NCBI RefSeq assembly: GCF_963678635.1
Contig: NC_087068.1
Location: forward strand, 18,107,872-18,171,871
Origin: Symsagittifera roscoffensis
Taxonomy: Eukaryota > Xenacoelomorpha > Acoela > Convolutidae
Direction: 5' to 3'
DNA: 64,000 nt
A program made the position numbers and the translations under genes. Below, piece after piece: positions 30,312 through 41,723 of this stretch. The stretch's first letter is position 1. Every line of letters begins with the position of its first letter. The notes beneath the pieces were generated by a model. The model did no database searches and was not told the origin of the DNA. It saw nothing but the letters and a program-made list of their open reading frames with translations.

Positions 30312-30385
30312 GGCCGCATAGCTCAGTCGGTTAGAGCATCGTGCTAATAACGCGAGGGTCGACAGTTCGAGACTGTCTGTGGTCA
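30312..30385 (+). tRNA. tRNA-Ile (AAT), class 2
   Basis: C60 to A in the T loop. Confidence 0.6.
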
Positions 30386-30629
30386 ATTCTTCCCGCGAGC
30401 CAGATGATATAGTCTATTCTTTATGACACGACGATTTAAAAAAAATTCAACTTCTGACGAAAAAACTTCTGGAAAAAAACGCAGAAAAGCCAGAGTTTCT
30501 TCATAAAGAATTTTAGAAGTCTTTTTGTGAAGAAGAATACGTTTCGAAAAACCTCAAGTAAATAAACGCAGAGAAGTTACAAGTTTCTCATCAATAAGAC
30601 CTTAAAGTTGTGAAGTCCCCCTTACAGCA

Positions 30630-30703
30630 GGCCGCATAGCTCAGTCGGTTAGAGCATCGTGCTAATAACGCGAGGGTCGACAGTTCGAGCCTGTCTGTGG
30701 CCA
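30630..30703 (+). tRNA. tRNA-Ile (AAT), class 1
   Basis: Consensus; downstream T-run shortened to TTTTTC. Confidence 0.78.
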
Positions 30704-30943
30704 GTGCTTCCCGCGAGAGAAAGAATTGATTTTTCTTTATGACACGACGAGAGACAACTCAACTTCTGACGAAAAATTTTCTGGAAAAAAAAACGCAGAA
30801 AAGCCAGAGTTTCTTCATAACGAATTTTAGAAGTATTTTTTTGAAGAAGAATACGTTTCGAAAAACCTCAAGTAAATAAACGCAGAGAAGTTACAAGTTT
30901 CTCATCAATAAGACCTTAAAGTTGTGAAGTCCCCATTACAGCA

Positions 30944-31017
30944 GGCCGCATAGCTCAGTCGGTTAGAGCATCGTGCTAATAACGCGAGGGTCGACAGTTA
31001 GAGCCTGTCTGTGGTCA
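30944..31017 (+). pseudogene. tRNA-Ile-like copy, B-box mutation
   Basis: The invariant C56 is changed to A (GTTAGAGCC), which should weaken Pol III transcription. Confidence 0.5.
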
Positions 31018-31267
31018 ATGCTTCCCGCGAGCCAGATGATATAGTCTATTCTTTATGACACGACGATTTAAAAAAAATTCAACTTCTGACGAAAAAACTT
31101 CTGGAAAAAAAAACGCAGAAAAGCCAGAGTTTCATCAAAAAGAATTTTAGAAGTATTTTTTTTGAAGAAGAAGAAAACGTTTCGAAAAACCTCAAGTAAA
31201 CAAACGCAGAGAGGTTACAAGTGTCTCATCAATAAGATAATAGAGTTGTGAAGTCCCAAGTACAGCA

Positions 31268-31341
31268 GGCCGCATAGCTCAGTCGGTTAGAGCATCGTGC
31301 TAATAACGCGAGGGTCGACAGTTCGAGCCTGTCTGTGGTCA
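31268..31341 (+). tRNA. tRNA-Ile (AAT), class 2
   Basis: Only U71 differs. Confidence 0.65.
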
Positions 31342-31569
31342 ATTCTTCCAGCGAGCCAGATGATCTAGTCTATTCTTTATGACAAGACGATTAAAAAAAA
31401 TTCAATTTCTGGAAAAAAACGCAGAAAAGCCAGAGTTTCTTCATAAAGATTTTTAGAAGTCTTTTTGTGAAGAAGAATACGTTTCGAAAAACCTCAAGTA
31501 AATAAACGCAGAGAAGTTACAAGTTTCTCATCAATAAGACCTTAAAGTTGTGAAGTCTCCATTACAGCA

Positions 31570-31643
31570 GGCCGCATAGCTCAGTCGGTTAGAGCATCGT
31601 GCTAATAACGCGAGGGTCGACAGTTCGAGCCTGTCTGTGGTCA
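31570..31643 (+). tRNA. tRNA-Ile (AAT), class 2
   Basis: Only U71 differs. Confidence 0.65.
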
Positions 31644-31888
31644 ATGCTTCCCGCGAGCCAGATGATATAGTCTATTCTTTATGACACGACGATTTAAAAA
31701 AAAATTCAACTTCTGACGAAAAAACTTCTGGAAAAAAAACGCAGAAAAGCCAGAGTTTCTTCATAAAGAATTTTAGAAGTCTTTTGTGAAGAAGAATACG
31801 TTTCGAAAAACCTCAAGTAAATAAACGCAGAGAAGTTACAAGTTTCTCATCAATAAGACCTTAAAGTTGTGAAGTCCCCCTTACAGCA

Positions 31889-31962
31889 GGCCGCATAGCT
31901 CAGTCGGTTAGAGCATCGTGCTAATAACGCGAGGGTCGACAGTTCGAGCCTGTCTGTGGCCA
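31889..31962 (+). tRNA. tRNA-Ile (AAT), class 1
   Basis: Consensus. Confidence 0.8.
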
Positions 31963-32203
31963 GTGCTTCCCGCGAGAGAAAAAATTGATTTTATTTTTAT
32001 GACACGACGAGAGACAACTCAACTTCTGACGAAAAACTTTCTGGAAAAAAAACGCAAAAAAGCCAGAGTTTCTTCATAACGAATTTTAGAAGTATTTTTT
32101 TTGAAGAAGAAAACGTTTCGAAAAACCTCAAGTAAACAAACGCAGAGAGGTTACAAGTGTCTCATCAATAAGATAATAGAGTTGTGAAGTCCCAAGTACA
32201 GCA

Positions 32204-32277
32204 GGCCGCATAGCTCAGTCGGTTAGAGCATCGTGCTAATAACGCGAGGGTCGACAGTTCGAGCCTGTCTGTGGTCA
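32204..32277 (+). tRNA. tRNA-Ile (AAT), class 2
   Basis: Only U71 differs. Confidence 0.65.
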
Positions 32278-32514
32278 ATTCTTCCAGCGAGCCAGATGAT
32301 ATAGTCTATTCTTTATGACAAGACGATTAAAAAAATTCAATTTCTGAAAAAAAAATTCTGGAAAAAACGCAGAAAAGCCAGAGTTTCTTCATAAAGAATT
32401 TTAGAAGTCTTTTTGTGAAGAATACGTTTCGAAAAACCTCAAGTAAATAAACGCAGAGAAGTTACAAGTTTCTCATCAATAAGACCTTAAAGTTGTGAAG
32501 TCCCCATTACAGCA

Positions 32515-32588
32515 GGCCGCATAGCTCAGTCGGTTAGAGCATCGTGCTAATAACGCGAGGGTCGACAGTTCGAGCCTGTCTGTGGTCA
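32515..32588 (+). tRNA. tRNA-Ile (AAT), class 2
   Basis: Only U71 differs. Confidence 0.65.
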
Positions 32589-32832
32589 ATGCTTCCCGCG
32601 AGCCAGATGATATAGCCTATTCTTTATGACACGACGATGTTAAAAAAATTCAACTTCTGACGAAAAAACTTCTGGAAAAAAACGCAGAAAAGCCAGAGTT
32701 TCTTCATAAAGAATTTTAGAAGTCTTTTTGTGAAGAAGAATACGTTTCGAAAAACCTCAAGTAAATAAACGCAGAGAAGTTACAAGTTTCTCATCAATAA
32801 GACCTTAAAGTTGTGAAGTCCCCCTTACAGCA

Positions 32833-32895
32833 GGCCGCATAGCTCAGTCGGTTAGAGCATCGTGCTAATAACGCGAGGGTCGACTTCTGTGGCCA
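32833..32895 (+). pseudogene. tRNA-Ile relic, T-arm deletion
   Basis: Eleven bases are missing, removing the T loop and B box. The rest is class 1 consensus with its terminator. Confidence 0.75.
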
Positions 32896-33136
32896 GTGCT
32901 TCCCGCGAGAGAAAGAATTGATTTTATTTTTATGACACGACGAGAGACAACTCAACTTCTGACGAAAAATTTTCTGGAAAAAAAAACGCAGAAAAGCCAG
33001 AGTTTCTTCATAACGAATTTTAGAAGTGTTTTTTTGAAGAAGAATACGTTTCGAAAAACCTCAAGTAAATAAACGCAGAGAAGTTACAAGTTTCTCATCA
33101 ATAAGACCTTAAAGTTGTGAAGTCCCCATTACAGCA

Positions 33137-33210
33137 GGCCGCATAGCTCAGTCGGTTAGAGCATCGTGCTAATAACGCGAGGGTCGACAGTTCGAGCCTG
33201 TCTGTGGTCA
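33137..33210 (+). tRNA. tRNA-Ile (AAT), class 2
   Basis: Only U71 differs. Confidence 0.65.
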
Positions 33211-33455
33211 ATGCTTCCCGCGAGCCAGATGATATAGTCTGTTCTTTATGACACGACGATTTAAAAAAAATTCAACTTCTGACGAAAAAACTTCTGAAAA
33301 AAAAACGCAGAAAAGCCAGAGTTTCTTCAAAAAGAATTTTAGAAGTCTCTTTGTGAAGAAGAATACGTTTCGAAAAACCTCAAGTAAATAAACGCAGAGA
33401 AGTTACAAGTTTCTCATCAATAAGACCTTAAAGTTGTGAAGTCCCCCTTACAGCA

Positions 33456-33529
33456 GGCCGCATAGCTCAGTCGGTTAGAGCATCGTGCTAATAACGCGAG
33501 GGTCGACAGTTCGAGCCTGTCTGTGGTCA
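33456..33529 (+). tRNA. tRNA-Ile (AAT), class 2
   Basis: Only U71 differs. Confidence 0.65.
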
Positions 33530-33773
33530 ATGCTTCCCGCGAGCCAGATGATATAGTCTATTCTTTATGACACGACGATTTAAAAAAATTCAACTTCTGA
33601 CGAAAAAACTTCTGGAAAAAAAACGCAGAAAAGCCAGAGTTTCTTCAAAAAGAATTTTAGAAGTCTCTTTGTGCAGAAGAATACGTTTCGAAAAACCTCA
33701 AGTAAATAAACGCAGAGAACTTACAAGTTTCTCATCAATAAGACCTTAAAGTTGTGAAGTCCCCATTACAGCA

Positions 33774-33847
33774 GGCCGCATAGCTCAGTCGGTTAGAGCA
33801 TCGTGCTAATAACGCGAGGGTCGACAGTTCGAGCCTGTCTGTGGCCA
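33774..33847 (+). tRNA. tRNA-Ile (AAT), class 1
   Basis: Consensus. Confidence 0.8.
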
Positions 33848-34092
33848 GTGCTTCCCGCGAGAGAAAGAATTGATTTTATTTTTATGACACGACGAGAGAC
33901 AACTCAACTTCTGACGAAAAACTTTCTGGAAAAAAAAACGCAAAAAAGCCAGAGTTTCTTCATAACGAATTTTAGAAGTATTTTTTTTTTTGAAGAAGAA
34001 AACGTTTCGAAAAACCTCAAGTAAGCAAACGCACAGAGGTTACAAGTGTCTCATCAATAAGATAATAGAGTTGTGAAGTCCCAAGTACAGCA

Positions 34093-34166
34093 GGCCGCAT
34101 AGCTCAGTCGGTTAGAGCATCGTGCTAATAACGCGAGGGTCGACAGTTCGAGCCTGTCTGTGGTCA
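34093..34166 (+). tRNA. tRNA-Ile (AAT), class 2
   Basis: Only U71 differs. Confidence 0.65.
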
Positions 34167-34410
34167 ATTCTTCCAGCGAGCCAGATGATATAGTCTATTC
34201 TTTATGACAAGACGATTTAAAAAAATTCAACTTCTGACGAAAAACTTTCTGGAAAAAAAACGCAGAAAAGCCAGAGTTTCTTCATAACGAATTTTAGAAG
34301 TATTTTTTTGAAGAAGAAAACGTTTCGAAAAACCTCAAGTAAAAAAACGCAGAGAAGTTACAAGTGTCTAATCAAAAAGATCATAAAGTTGTGACGTCCT
34401 CAGTAGAGCA

Positions 34411-34484
34411 GGCCGCATAGCTCAGTCGTTTAGAGCATCAGGCTAATAACGCGAAGGTCGACAGCTTGAGCCTGTCTGTGGTCA
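34411..34484 (+). pseudogene. tRNA-Ile relic, broken anticodon stem
   Basis: CAGG class with CTTGAG in the T loop. It starts a block repeated from 36299 and 39777. Confidence 0.65.
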
Positions 34485-34702
34485 AGGCTTCCGGCGAGCC
34501 AGATGAAATAGTTTATTCTTTATGACACGACGATTCAAAAAAATCAATTTCTGACGAAAAACTTTCCGGAAAATAAAACGCAAAAAGCCTGAGTTTTTTT
34601 TTAAGAAGAACACGTTTGGAAAAACCTCAAGTAAACAAACGCAGAGAAGTTACAAGTGTCTCATCAATAAGATAATACAGTTGTGAAGTACCAAGTACAG
34701 CA

Positions 34703-34776
34703 GGCCGCATAGCTCAGTCGGTTAGAGCATCGTGCTAATACCGCGAGGGTCGACAGTTCGAGCCTGTCTGTGGCCA
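34703..34776 (+). tRNA. tRNA-Ile (AAT), class 1
   Basis: A38 to C in the anticodon loop; anticodon unchanged. Confidence 0.7.
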
Positions 34777-35017
34777 GTACTTCCCGCGAGAGAAAGAATT
34801 GATTTTATTTTTATGACACGACGAGAGACAACTCAACTTCTGACGAAAAACTTTCTGGAAAAAAACGCAGAAAAGCCAGAGTTTCTTCATAACGAATTTT
34901 AGAAGTATTTTTTTTTGAAGAAGAAAACGTTTCGAAAAACCTCAAGTAAACAAACGCAGAGATATTACAAGTGTCTCATCAATAAGATAAAAGAGTTGTG
35001 AAGTCCCAAGTACAGCA

Positions 35018-35091
35018 GGCCGCATCGCTCAGTCGGTTAGAGCATCGTGCTAATAACGCGAGGGTCGACAGTTCGAGCCTGTCTGTGGTCA
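35018..35091 (+). tRNA. tRNA-Ile (AAT), class 2
   Basis: A9 to C; U71. Confidence 0.55.
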
Positions 35092-35335
35092 ATTCTTCCA
35101 GCGAGCCAGATGATATAGTCTATTCTTTATGACAAGACGATTTAAAAAAATTCGATTTCTGACGAAAAAATTTCTGGAAAAAAAACGCAGAAAAGCCAGA
35201 GTTTCTTCATAAAGAATTTTGGAAGTCTTTTTCTGAAGAAGAATACGTTTCGAAAAACCTCAAGTAAATGAACGCAGAGAAGTTACAAGTTTCTCATCAA
35301 TAAGACCTTAAAGTTGTGAAGTCCCCATTACAGCA

Positions 35336-35408
35336 GGCCGCATAGCCAGTCGGTTAGAGCAACGTGCTAATAACGCGAGGGTCGACAGTTCGAGCCTGTC
35401 TGTGGTCA
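35336..35408 (+). pseudogene. tRNA-Ile relic, D-arm deletion
   Basis: A-box T deletion; B box intact. Confidence 0.65.
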
Positions 35409-35654
35409 ATTCTTCCAGCGAGCCAGATGATATAGTCTATTCTTTATGACAAGACGATTAAAAAAAATTCAATTTCTGACAAAAAAAATTCTGGAAAAAA
35501 AAAACGCAGAAAAGCCAGAGTTTATTCATAAAGAATTTTAGAAGTCTTTTTGTGAAGAGGAATACGTTTCGAAAAACCTCAAGTAAATAAACGTAGAGAA
35601 GTTACAAGTTTCTCATCAATAAGACCTTAAAGTTGTGAAGTCCCCATTACAGCA

Positions 35655-35728
35655 GGCCGCATAGCTCAGTCGGTTAGAGCATCGTGCTAATAACGCGAGG
35701 GTCGACAGTTCGAGCCTGTCTGTGGTCA
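35655..35728 (+). tRNA. tRNA-Ile (AAT), class 2
   Basis: Only U71 differs. Confidence 0.65.
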
Positions 35729-35979
35729 ATGCTTCCCGCGAGCCAGATGATATTGTCTATTCTTTATGACACGACGATTTAAAAAAAAAAAAAATTCAAC
35801 TTCTGACGAAAAAACTTCTGGAAAAAAAACGCAGAAAAGCCAGAGTTTCTTCATAACGAATTTTAGAAGTCTCTTTTTAGGAAGAAGACGTTTCAAAAAA
35901 CCTCAAGTAAAAAAAACGCAGAGAAGTTACAAGTGTCTAATCAAAAAGATCATAAAGTTGTGAAGTCCTCAGTAGAGCA

Positions 35980-36053
35980 GGCCGCATAGCTCAGTCGGTT
36001 AGAGCATCGTGCTAATAACGCGAGGGTCGACAGTTCGAGCCTGTCTGTGGTCA
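35980..36053 (+). tRNA. tRNA-Ile (AAT), class 2
   Basis: Consensus but for U71; the 5' flank is of the CAGG-class type. Confidence 0.65.
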
Positions 36054-36298
36054 ATGCTTCCCGCGAGCCAGATGATATTGTCTATTCTTTATGACACGAC
36101 GATTTAAAAAAAATTCAACTTCTGACGAAAAAACTTCTGGAAAAAAAAACGCAGAAAAGCCAGAGTTTCTTCATAACGAACTTTAGAAGTCTCTTTTTAG
36201 GATGAAGACGTTTCAAAAAAACCTCAAGTAAAAAACGCAGAGAAGTTACAAGTTTCTCATCAATAAAACCTTAAAGTTGTGAAGTCCCCATTACAGCA

Positions 36299-36372
36299 GG
36301 CCGCATAGCTCAGTCGTTTAGAGCATCAGGCTAATAACGCGAAGGTCGACAGCTTGAGCCTGTCTGTGGTCA
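36299..36372 (+). pseudogene. tRNA-Ile relic, broken anticodon stem
   Basis: CAGG class; block repeat of 34411. Confidence 0.65.
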
Positions 36373-36590
36373 AGGCTTCCGGCGAGCCAGATGAAATAGT
36401 TTATTCTTTATGACACGACGATTAAAAAAAATCAATTTCTGACGAAAAACTTTCCGGAAAATAAAACGCAAAAAGCCTGAGTTTTTTTTTAAGAAGAACA
36501 CGTTTGGAAAAACCTCAAGTAAACAAACGCAGAGAAGTTACAAGTGTCTCATCAATAAGATAATACAGTTGTGAAGTACCAAGTACAGCA

Positions 36591-36664
36591 GGCCGCATAG
36601 CTCAGTCGGTTAGAGCATCGTGCTAATACCGCGAAGGTCGACAGTTCGAGCCTGTCTGTGGCCA
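36591..36664 (+). tRNA. tRNA-Ile (AAT), class 1
   Basis: A38 to C and a variable-loop change. Confidence 0.68.
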
Positions 36665-36904
36665 GTACTTCCCGCGAGAGAAAGAATTGATTTTATTTTT
36701 ATGACACTACGAGAGACAACTCAACTTCTGACGAAAAACTTTCTGGAAAAAACGCAGAAAAGCCAGAGTTTCTTCATAACGAATTTTAGAAGTATTTTTT
36801 TTTGAAGAAGAAAACGTTTCGAAAAACCTCAAGTAAACAAACGCAGAGAGGTTACAAGTGTCTCATCAATAAGATAAAAGAGTTGTGAAGTCCCAAGTAC
36901 AGCA

Positions 36905-36978
36905 GGCCGCATCGCTCAGTCGGTTAGAGCATCGTGCTAATAACGCGAGGGTCGACAGTTCGAGCCTGTCTGTGGTCA
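36905..36978 (+). tRNA. tRNA-Ile (AAT), class 2
   Basis: A9 to C; U71. Confidence 0.55.
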
Positions 36979-37221
36979 ATTCTTCCAGCGAGCCAGATGA
37001 TATAGTCTATTCTTTATGACAAGACGATTTGAAAAAATTCGATTTCTGACGAAAAAATTTCTGGAAAAAAACGCAGAAAAGCCAGAGTTTCTTCATAAAG
37101 AATTTTGGAAGTCTTTTTCTGAAGAAGAATACGTTTCGAAAAACCTCAAGTAAATAAACGCAGAGAAGTTACAAGTTTCTCATCAATAAGACCTTAAAGT
37201 TGTGAAGTCCCCATTACAGCA

Positions 37222-37294
37222 GGCCGCATAGCCAGTCGGTTAGAGCAACGTGCTAATAACGCGAGGGTCGACAGTTCGAGCCTGTCTGTGGTCA
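37222..37294 (+). pseudogene. tRNA-Ile relic, D-arm deletion
   Basis: A-box T deletion. Confidence 0.65.
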
Positions 37295-37537
37295 ATTCTT
37301 CCAGCGAGCCAGATGATATAGTCTATTCTTTATGACAAGACGATTAAAAAAAATTCAATTTCTGACAAAAAAAATTCTGGAAAAAAACGCAGAAAAGCCA
37401 GAGTTTATTCATAAAGAATTTTAGAAGTCTTTTTGTGAAGAGGAATACGTTTCGAAAAACCTCAAGTAAATAAACGTAGAGAAGTTACAAGTTTCTCATC
37501 AATAAGACCTTAAAGTTGTGAAGTCCCCATTACAGCA

Positions 37538-37611
37538 GGCCGCATTGCTCAGTCGGTTAGAGCATCGTGCTAATAACGCGAGGGTCGACAGTTCGAGCCT
37601 GTCTGTGGTCA
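37538..37611 (+). tRNA. tRNA-Ile (AAT), class 2
   Basis: A9 to T; U71. Confidence 0.55.
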
Positions 37612-37858
37612 ATGCTTCCCGCGAGCCAGATGATATTGTCTATTCTTTATGACACGACGATTTAAAAAAAAATTCAACTTCTGACGAAAAAACTTCTGGA
37701 AAAAAAAACGCCGAAAAGCCAGAGTTTCTTCATAACGAATTTTAGAAGTCTCTTTTTAGGAAGAAGACGTTTCAAAAAACCTCAAGTAAAAAAAACGCAG
37801 AGAAGTTACAAGTGTCTAATCAAAAAGATCATAAAGTTGTGAAGTCCTCAGTAGAGCA

Positions 37859-37932
37859 GGCCGAATAGCTCAGTCGGTTAGAGCATCGTGCTAATAACGC
37901 GAGGGTCGACAGTTCGAGCCTGTCTGTGGTCA
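37859..37932 (+). tRNA. tRNA-Ile (AAT), class 2
   Basis: C6 to A breaks one acceptor pair; U71. Confidence 0.5.
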
Positions 37933-38177
37933 ATGCTTCCCGCGAGCCAGATGATATTGTCTATTCTTTATGACACGACGATTTAAAAAAAAATTCAACT
38001 TCTGACGAAAAAACTTCTGGAAAAAAAAACGCAGAAAAGCCAGAGTTTCTTCATAACGAATTTTAGAAGTCTCTTTTTAGGAAGAAGACGTTTCAAAAAA
38101 CCTCAAGTAAAAAAAACGCAGAGAAGTTACAAGTGTCTAATCAAAAAGATCAAAGTTGTGAAGTCCTCAGTAGAGCA

Positions 38178-38251
38178 GGCCGCATAGCTCAGTCGGTTAG
38201 AGCATCGTGCTAATAACGCGAGGGTCGACAGTTCGAGCCTGTCTGTGGTCA
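38178..38251 (+). tRNA. tRNA-Ile (AAT), class 2
   Basis: Only U71 differs. Confidence 0.65.
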
Positions 38252-38498
38252 ATGCTTCCCGCGAGCCAGATGATATTGTCTATTCTTTATGACACGACGA
38301 TTTAAAAAAAAATTCAACTTCTGACGAAAAAACTTCTGGAAAAAAAAACGCAGAAAAGCCAGAGTTTCTTCATAACGAATTTTAGAAGTCTCTTTTTAGG
38401 AAGAAGACGTTTCAAAAAACCTCAAGTAAAAAAAACGCAGAGAAGTTACAAGTGTCTAATCAAAAAGATCATAAAGTTGTGAAGTCCTCAGTAGAGCA

Positions 38499-38572
38499 GG
38501 CCGCATAGCTCAGTCGGTTAGAGCATCGTGCTAATAACGCGAGGGTCGACAGTTCGAGCCTGTCTGTGGTCA
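38499..38572 (+). tRNA. tRNA-Ile (AAT), class 2
   Basis: Only U71 differs. Confidence 0.65.
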
Positions 38573-38816
38573 ATTCTTCCAGCGAGCCAGATGATATAGT
38601 CTATTCTTTATGACAAGACGATTTAAAAAAATTCGATTTCTGACGAAAAAATTTCTGGAAAAAAAACGCAGAAAAGCCAGAGTTTCTTCATAAAGAATTT
38701 TGGAAGTCTTTTTCTGAAGAAGAATACGTTTCGAAAAACCTCAAGTAAATAAACGCAGAGAAGTTACAAGTTTCTCATCAATAAGACCTTAAAGTTGTGA
38801 AGTCCCCATTACAGCA

Positions 38817-38889
38817 GGCCGCATAGCCAGTCGGTTAGAGCAACGTGCTAATAACGCGAGGGTCGACAGTTCGAGCCTGTCTGTGGTCA
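38817..38889 (+). pseudogene. tRNA-Ile relic, D-arm deletion
   Basis: A-box T deletion. Confidence 0.65.
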
Positions 38890-39135
38890 ATTCTTCCAGC
38901 GAGCCAGATGATATAGTCTATTCTTTATGACAAGACGATTAAAAAAAATTCAATTTCTGACAAAAAAAATTCTGGAAAAAAAAAACGCAGAAAAGCCAGA
39001 GTTTATTCATAAAGAATTTTAGAAGTCTTTTTGTGAAGAGGAATACGTTTCGAAAAACCTCAAGTAAATAAACGTAGAGAAGTTACAAGTTTCTCATCAA
39101 TAAGACCTTAAAGTTGTGAAGTCCCCATTACAGCA

Positions 39136-39209
39136 GGCCGCATAGCTCAGTCGGTTAGAGCATCGTGCTAATAACGCGAGGGTCGACAGTTCGAGCCTGT
39201 CTGTGGTCA
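39136..39209 (+). tRNA. tRNA-Ile (AAT), class 2
   Basis: Only U71 differs. Confidence 0.65.
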
Positions 39210-39456
39210 ATGCTTCCCGCGAGCCAGATGATATTGTCTATTCTTTATGACACGACGATTTAAAAAAAAATTCAACTTCTGACGAAAAAACTTCTGGAAA
39301 AAAAAACGCAGAAAAGCCAGAGTTTCTTCATAACGAATTTTAGAAGTCTCTTTTTAGGAAGAAGACGTTTCAAAAAACCTCAAGTAAAAAAAACGCAGAG
39401 AAGTTACAAGTGTCTAATCAAAAAGATCATAAAGTTGTGAAGTCCTCAGTAGAGCA

Positions 39457-39530
39457 GGCCGCATAGCTCAGTCGGTTAGAGCATCGTGCTAATAACGCGA
39501 GGGTCGACAGTTCGAGCCTGTCTGTGGTCA
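39457..39530 (+). tRNA. tRNA-Ile (AAT), class 2
   Basis: Only U71 differs. Confidence 0.65.
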
Positions 39531-39776
39531 ATGCTTCCCGCGAGCCAGATGATATTGTCTATTCTTTATGACACGACGATTTAAAAAAAAATTCAACTTC
39601 TGACGAAAAAACTTCTGGAAAAAAAACGCAGAAAAGCCAGAGTTTCTTCATAACGAACTTTAGAAGTCTCTTTTTAGGATGAAGACGTTTCAAAAAACCT
39701 CAAGTAAAAAAAACGCAGAGAAGTTACAAGTTTCTCATCAATAAAACCTTAAAGTTGTGAAGTCCCCATTACAGCA

Positions 39777-39850
39777 GGCCGCATAGCTCAGTCGTTTAGA
39801 GCATCAGGCTAATAACGCGAAGGTCGACAGCTTGAGCCTGTCTGTGGTCA
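39777..39850 (+). pseudogene. tRNA-Ile relic, broken anticodon stem
   Basis: CAGG class; block repeat of 36299. Confidence 0.65.
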
Positions 39851-40067
39851 AGGCTTCCGGCGAGCCAGATGAAATAGTTTATTCTTTATGACACGACGAT
39901 TAAAAAAAATCAATTTCTGACGAAAAACTTTCCGGAAAATAAAACGCAAAAAGCCTGAGTTTTTTTTAAGAAGAACACGTTTGGAAAAACCTCAAGTAAA
40001 CAAACGCAGAGAAGTTACAAGTGTCTCATCAATAAGATAATACAGTTGTGAAGTACCAAGTACAGCA

Positions 40068-40141
40068 GGCCGCATAGCTCAGTCGGTTAGAGCATCGTGC
40101 TAATACCGCGAGGGTCGACAGTTCGAGCCTGTCTGTGGCCA
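40068..40141 (+). tRNA. tRNA-Ile (AAT), class 1
   Basis: A38 to C. Confidence 0.7.
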
Positions 40142-40381
40142 GTACTTCCCGCGAGAGAAAGAATTGATTTTATTTTTATGACACGACGAGAGACAACTCA
40201 ACTTCTGACGAAAAACTTTCTGGAAAAAACGCAGAAAAGCCAAAGTTTCTTCATAACGAATTTTAGAAGTATTTTTTTTTGAAGAAGAAAACGTTTCGAA
40301 AAACCTCAAGTAAACAAACGCAGAGAGGTTACAAGTGTCTCATCAATAAGATAAAAGAGTTGTGAAGTCCCAAGTACAGCA

Positions 40382-40455
40382 GGCCGCATCGCTCAGTCGG
40401 TTAGAGCATCGTGCTAATAACGCGAGGGTCGACAGTTCGAGCCTGTCTGTGGTCA
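40382..40455 (+). tRNA. tRNA-Ile (AAT), class 2
   Basis: A9 to C; U71. Confidence 0.55.
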
Positions 40456-40698
40456 ATTCTTCCAGCGAGCCAGATGATATAGTCTATTCTTTATGACAAG
40501 ACGATTTGAAAAAATTCGATTTCTGACGAAAAAATTTCTGGAAAAAAACGCAGAAAAGCCAGAGTTTCTTCATAAAGAATTTTGGAAGTCTTTTTCTGAA
40601 GAAGAATACGTTTCGAAAAACCTCAAGTAAATAAACGCAGAGAAGTTACAAGTTTCTCATCAATAAGACCGTCAAGTTGTGAAGTCCCCATTACAGCA

Positions 40699-40771
40699 GG
40701 CCGCATAGCCAGTCGGTTAGAGCAACGTGCTAATAACGCGAGGGTCGACAGTTCGAGCCTGTCTGTGGTCA
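40699..40771 (+). pseudogene. tRNA-Ile relic, D-arm deletion
   Basis: A-box T deletion. Confidence 0.65.
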
Positions 40772-41015
40772 ATTCTTCCAGCGAGCCAGATGATATAGTC
40801 TATTCTTTATGACAAGACGATTAAAAAAATTCAATTTCTGACAAAAAAAATTCTGGAAAAAAAAACGCAGAAAAGCCAGAGTTTATTCATAAAGAATTTT
40901 AGAAGTCTTTTTGTGAAGAGGAATACGTTTCGAAAAACCTCAAGTAAATAAACGTAGAGAAGTTACAAGTTTCTCATCAATAAGACCTTAAAGTTGTGAA
41001 GTCCCCATTACAGCA

Positions 41016-41089
41016 GGCCGCATAGCTCAGTCGGTTAGAGCATCGTGCTAATAACGCGAGGGTCGACAGTTCGAGCCTGTCTGTGGTCA
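41016..41089 (+). tRNA. tRNA-Ile (AAT), class 2
   Basis: Only U71 differs. Confidence 0.65.
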
Positions 41090-41336
41090 ATGCTTCCCGC
41101 GAGCCAGATGATATTGTCTATTCTTTATGACACGACGATTTAAAAAAAAATTCAACTTCTGACGAAAAAACTTCTGGAAAAAAAAACGCAGAAAAGCCAG
41201 AGTTTCTTCATAACGAATTTTAGAAGTCTCTTTTTAGGAAGAAGACGTTTCAAAAAACCTCAAGTAAAAAAAACGCAGAGAAGTTACAAGTGTCTAATCA
41301 AAAAGATCATAAAGTTGTGAAGTCCTCAGTAGAGCA

Positions 41337-41410
41337 GGCCGCATAGCTCAGTCGGTTAGAGCATCGTGCTAATAACGCGAGGGTCGACAGTTCGAGCCTG
41401 TCTGTGGCCA
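41337..41410 (+). tRNA. tRNA-Ile (AAT), class 1
   Basis: Consensus gene; downstream run shortened to TTTTATGTT. Confidence 0.78.
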
Positions 41411-41649
41411 GTGCTTCCCGCGAGAGAAAGAATTGATTTTATGTTATGACACGACGAGAGACAGCTCAACTTCTGACGAAAAACTTTCTGGAAAAAAACG
41501 CAGAAAAGCCAGAGTTTCTTCATAACGAAATTTAGAAGTATTTTTTTTGAAGAAGAAAACGTTACGAAAAACCTCAAGTAAACAAACGCAGAGAGGTTAC
41601 AAGTGTCTCATCAATAAGATAATAGAGTTGTGAAGTCCCAAGTACAGCA

Positions 41650-41723
41650 GGCCGCATAGCTCAGTCGGTTAGAGCATCGTGCTAATAACGCGAGGGTCGA
41701 CAAATCGAGCCTGTCTGTGGTCA
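41650..41723 (+). pseudogene. tRNA-Ile-like copy, altered T arm
   Basis: GACAAATCG T arm as at 1402; U71. Confidence 0.5.

Larger units (their letters stand above)
29178..30485 (+). repeat. Higher-order repeat block, copy 2 (approximate ends)
   Basis: Second copy of the block at 27330, offset 1848 bp. Confidence 0.75.

Noticed and set aside
20977..41577. Many 60-90-residue ORFs beginning MLITRGSTVRACLW or ending in its antisense counterpart
   Set aside because: They read through the tRNA gene and spacer of each array unit on either strand, change with every A-run indel and end at random. They are by-products of the repeat.
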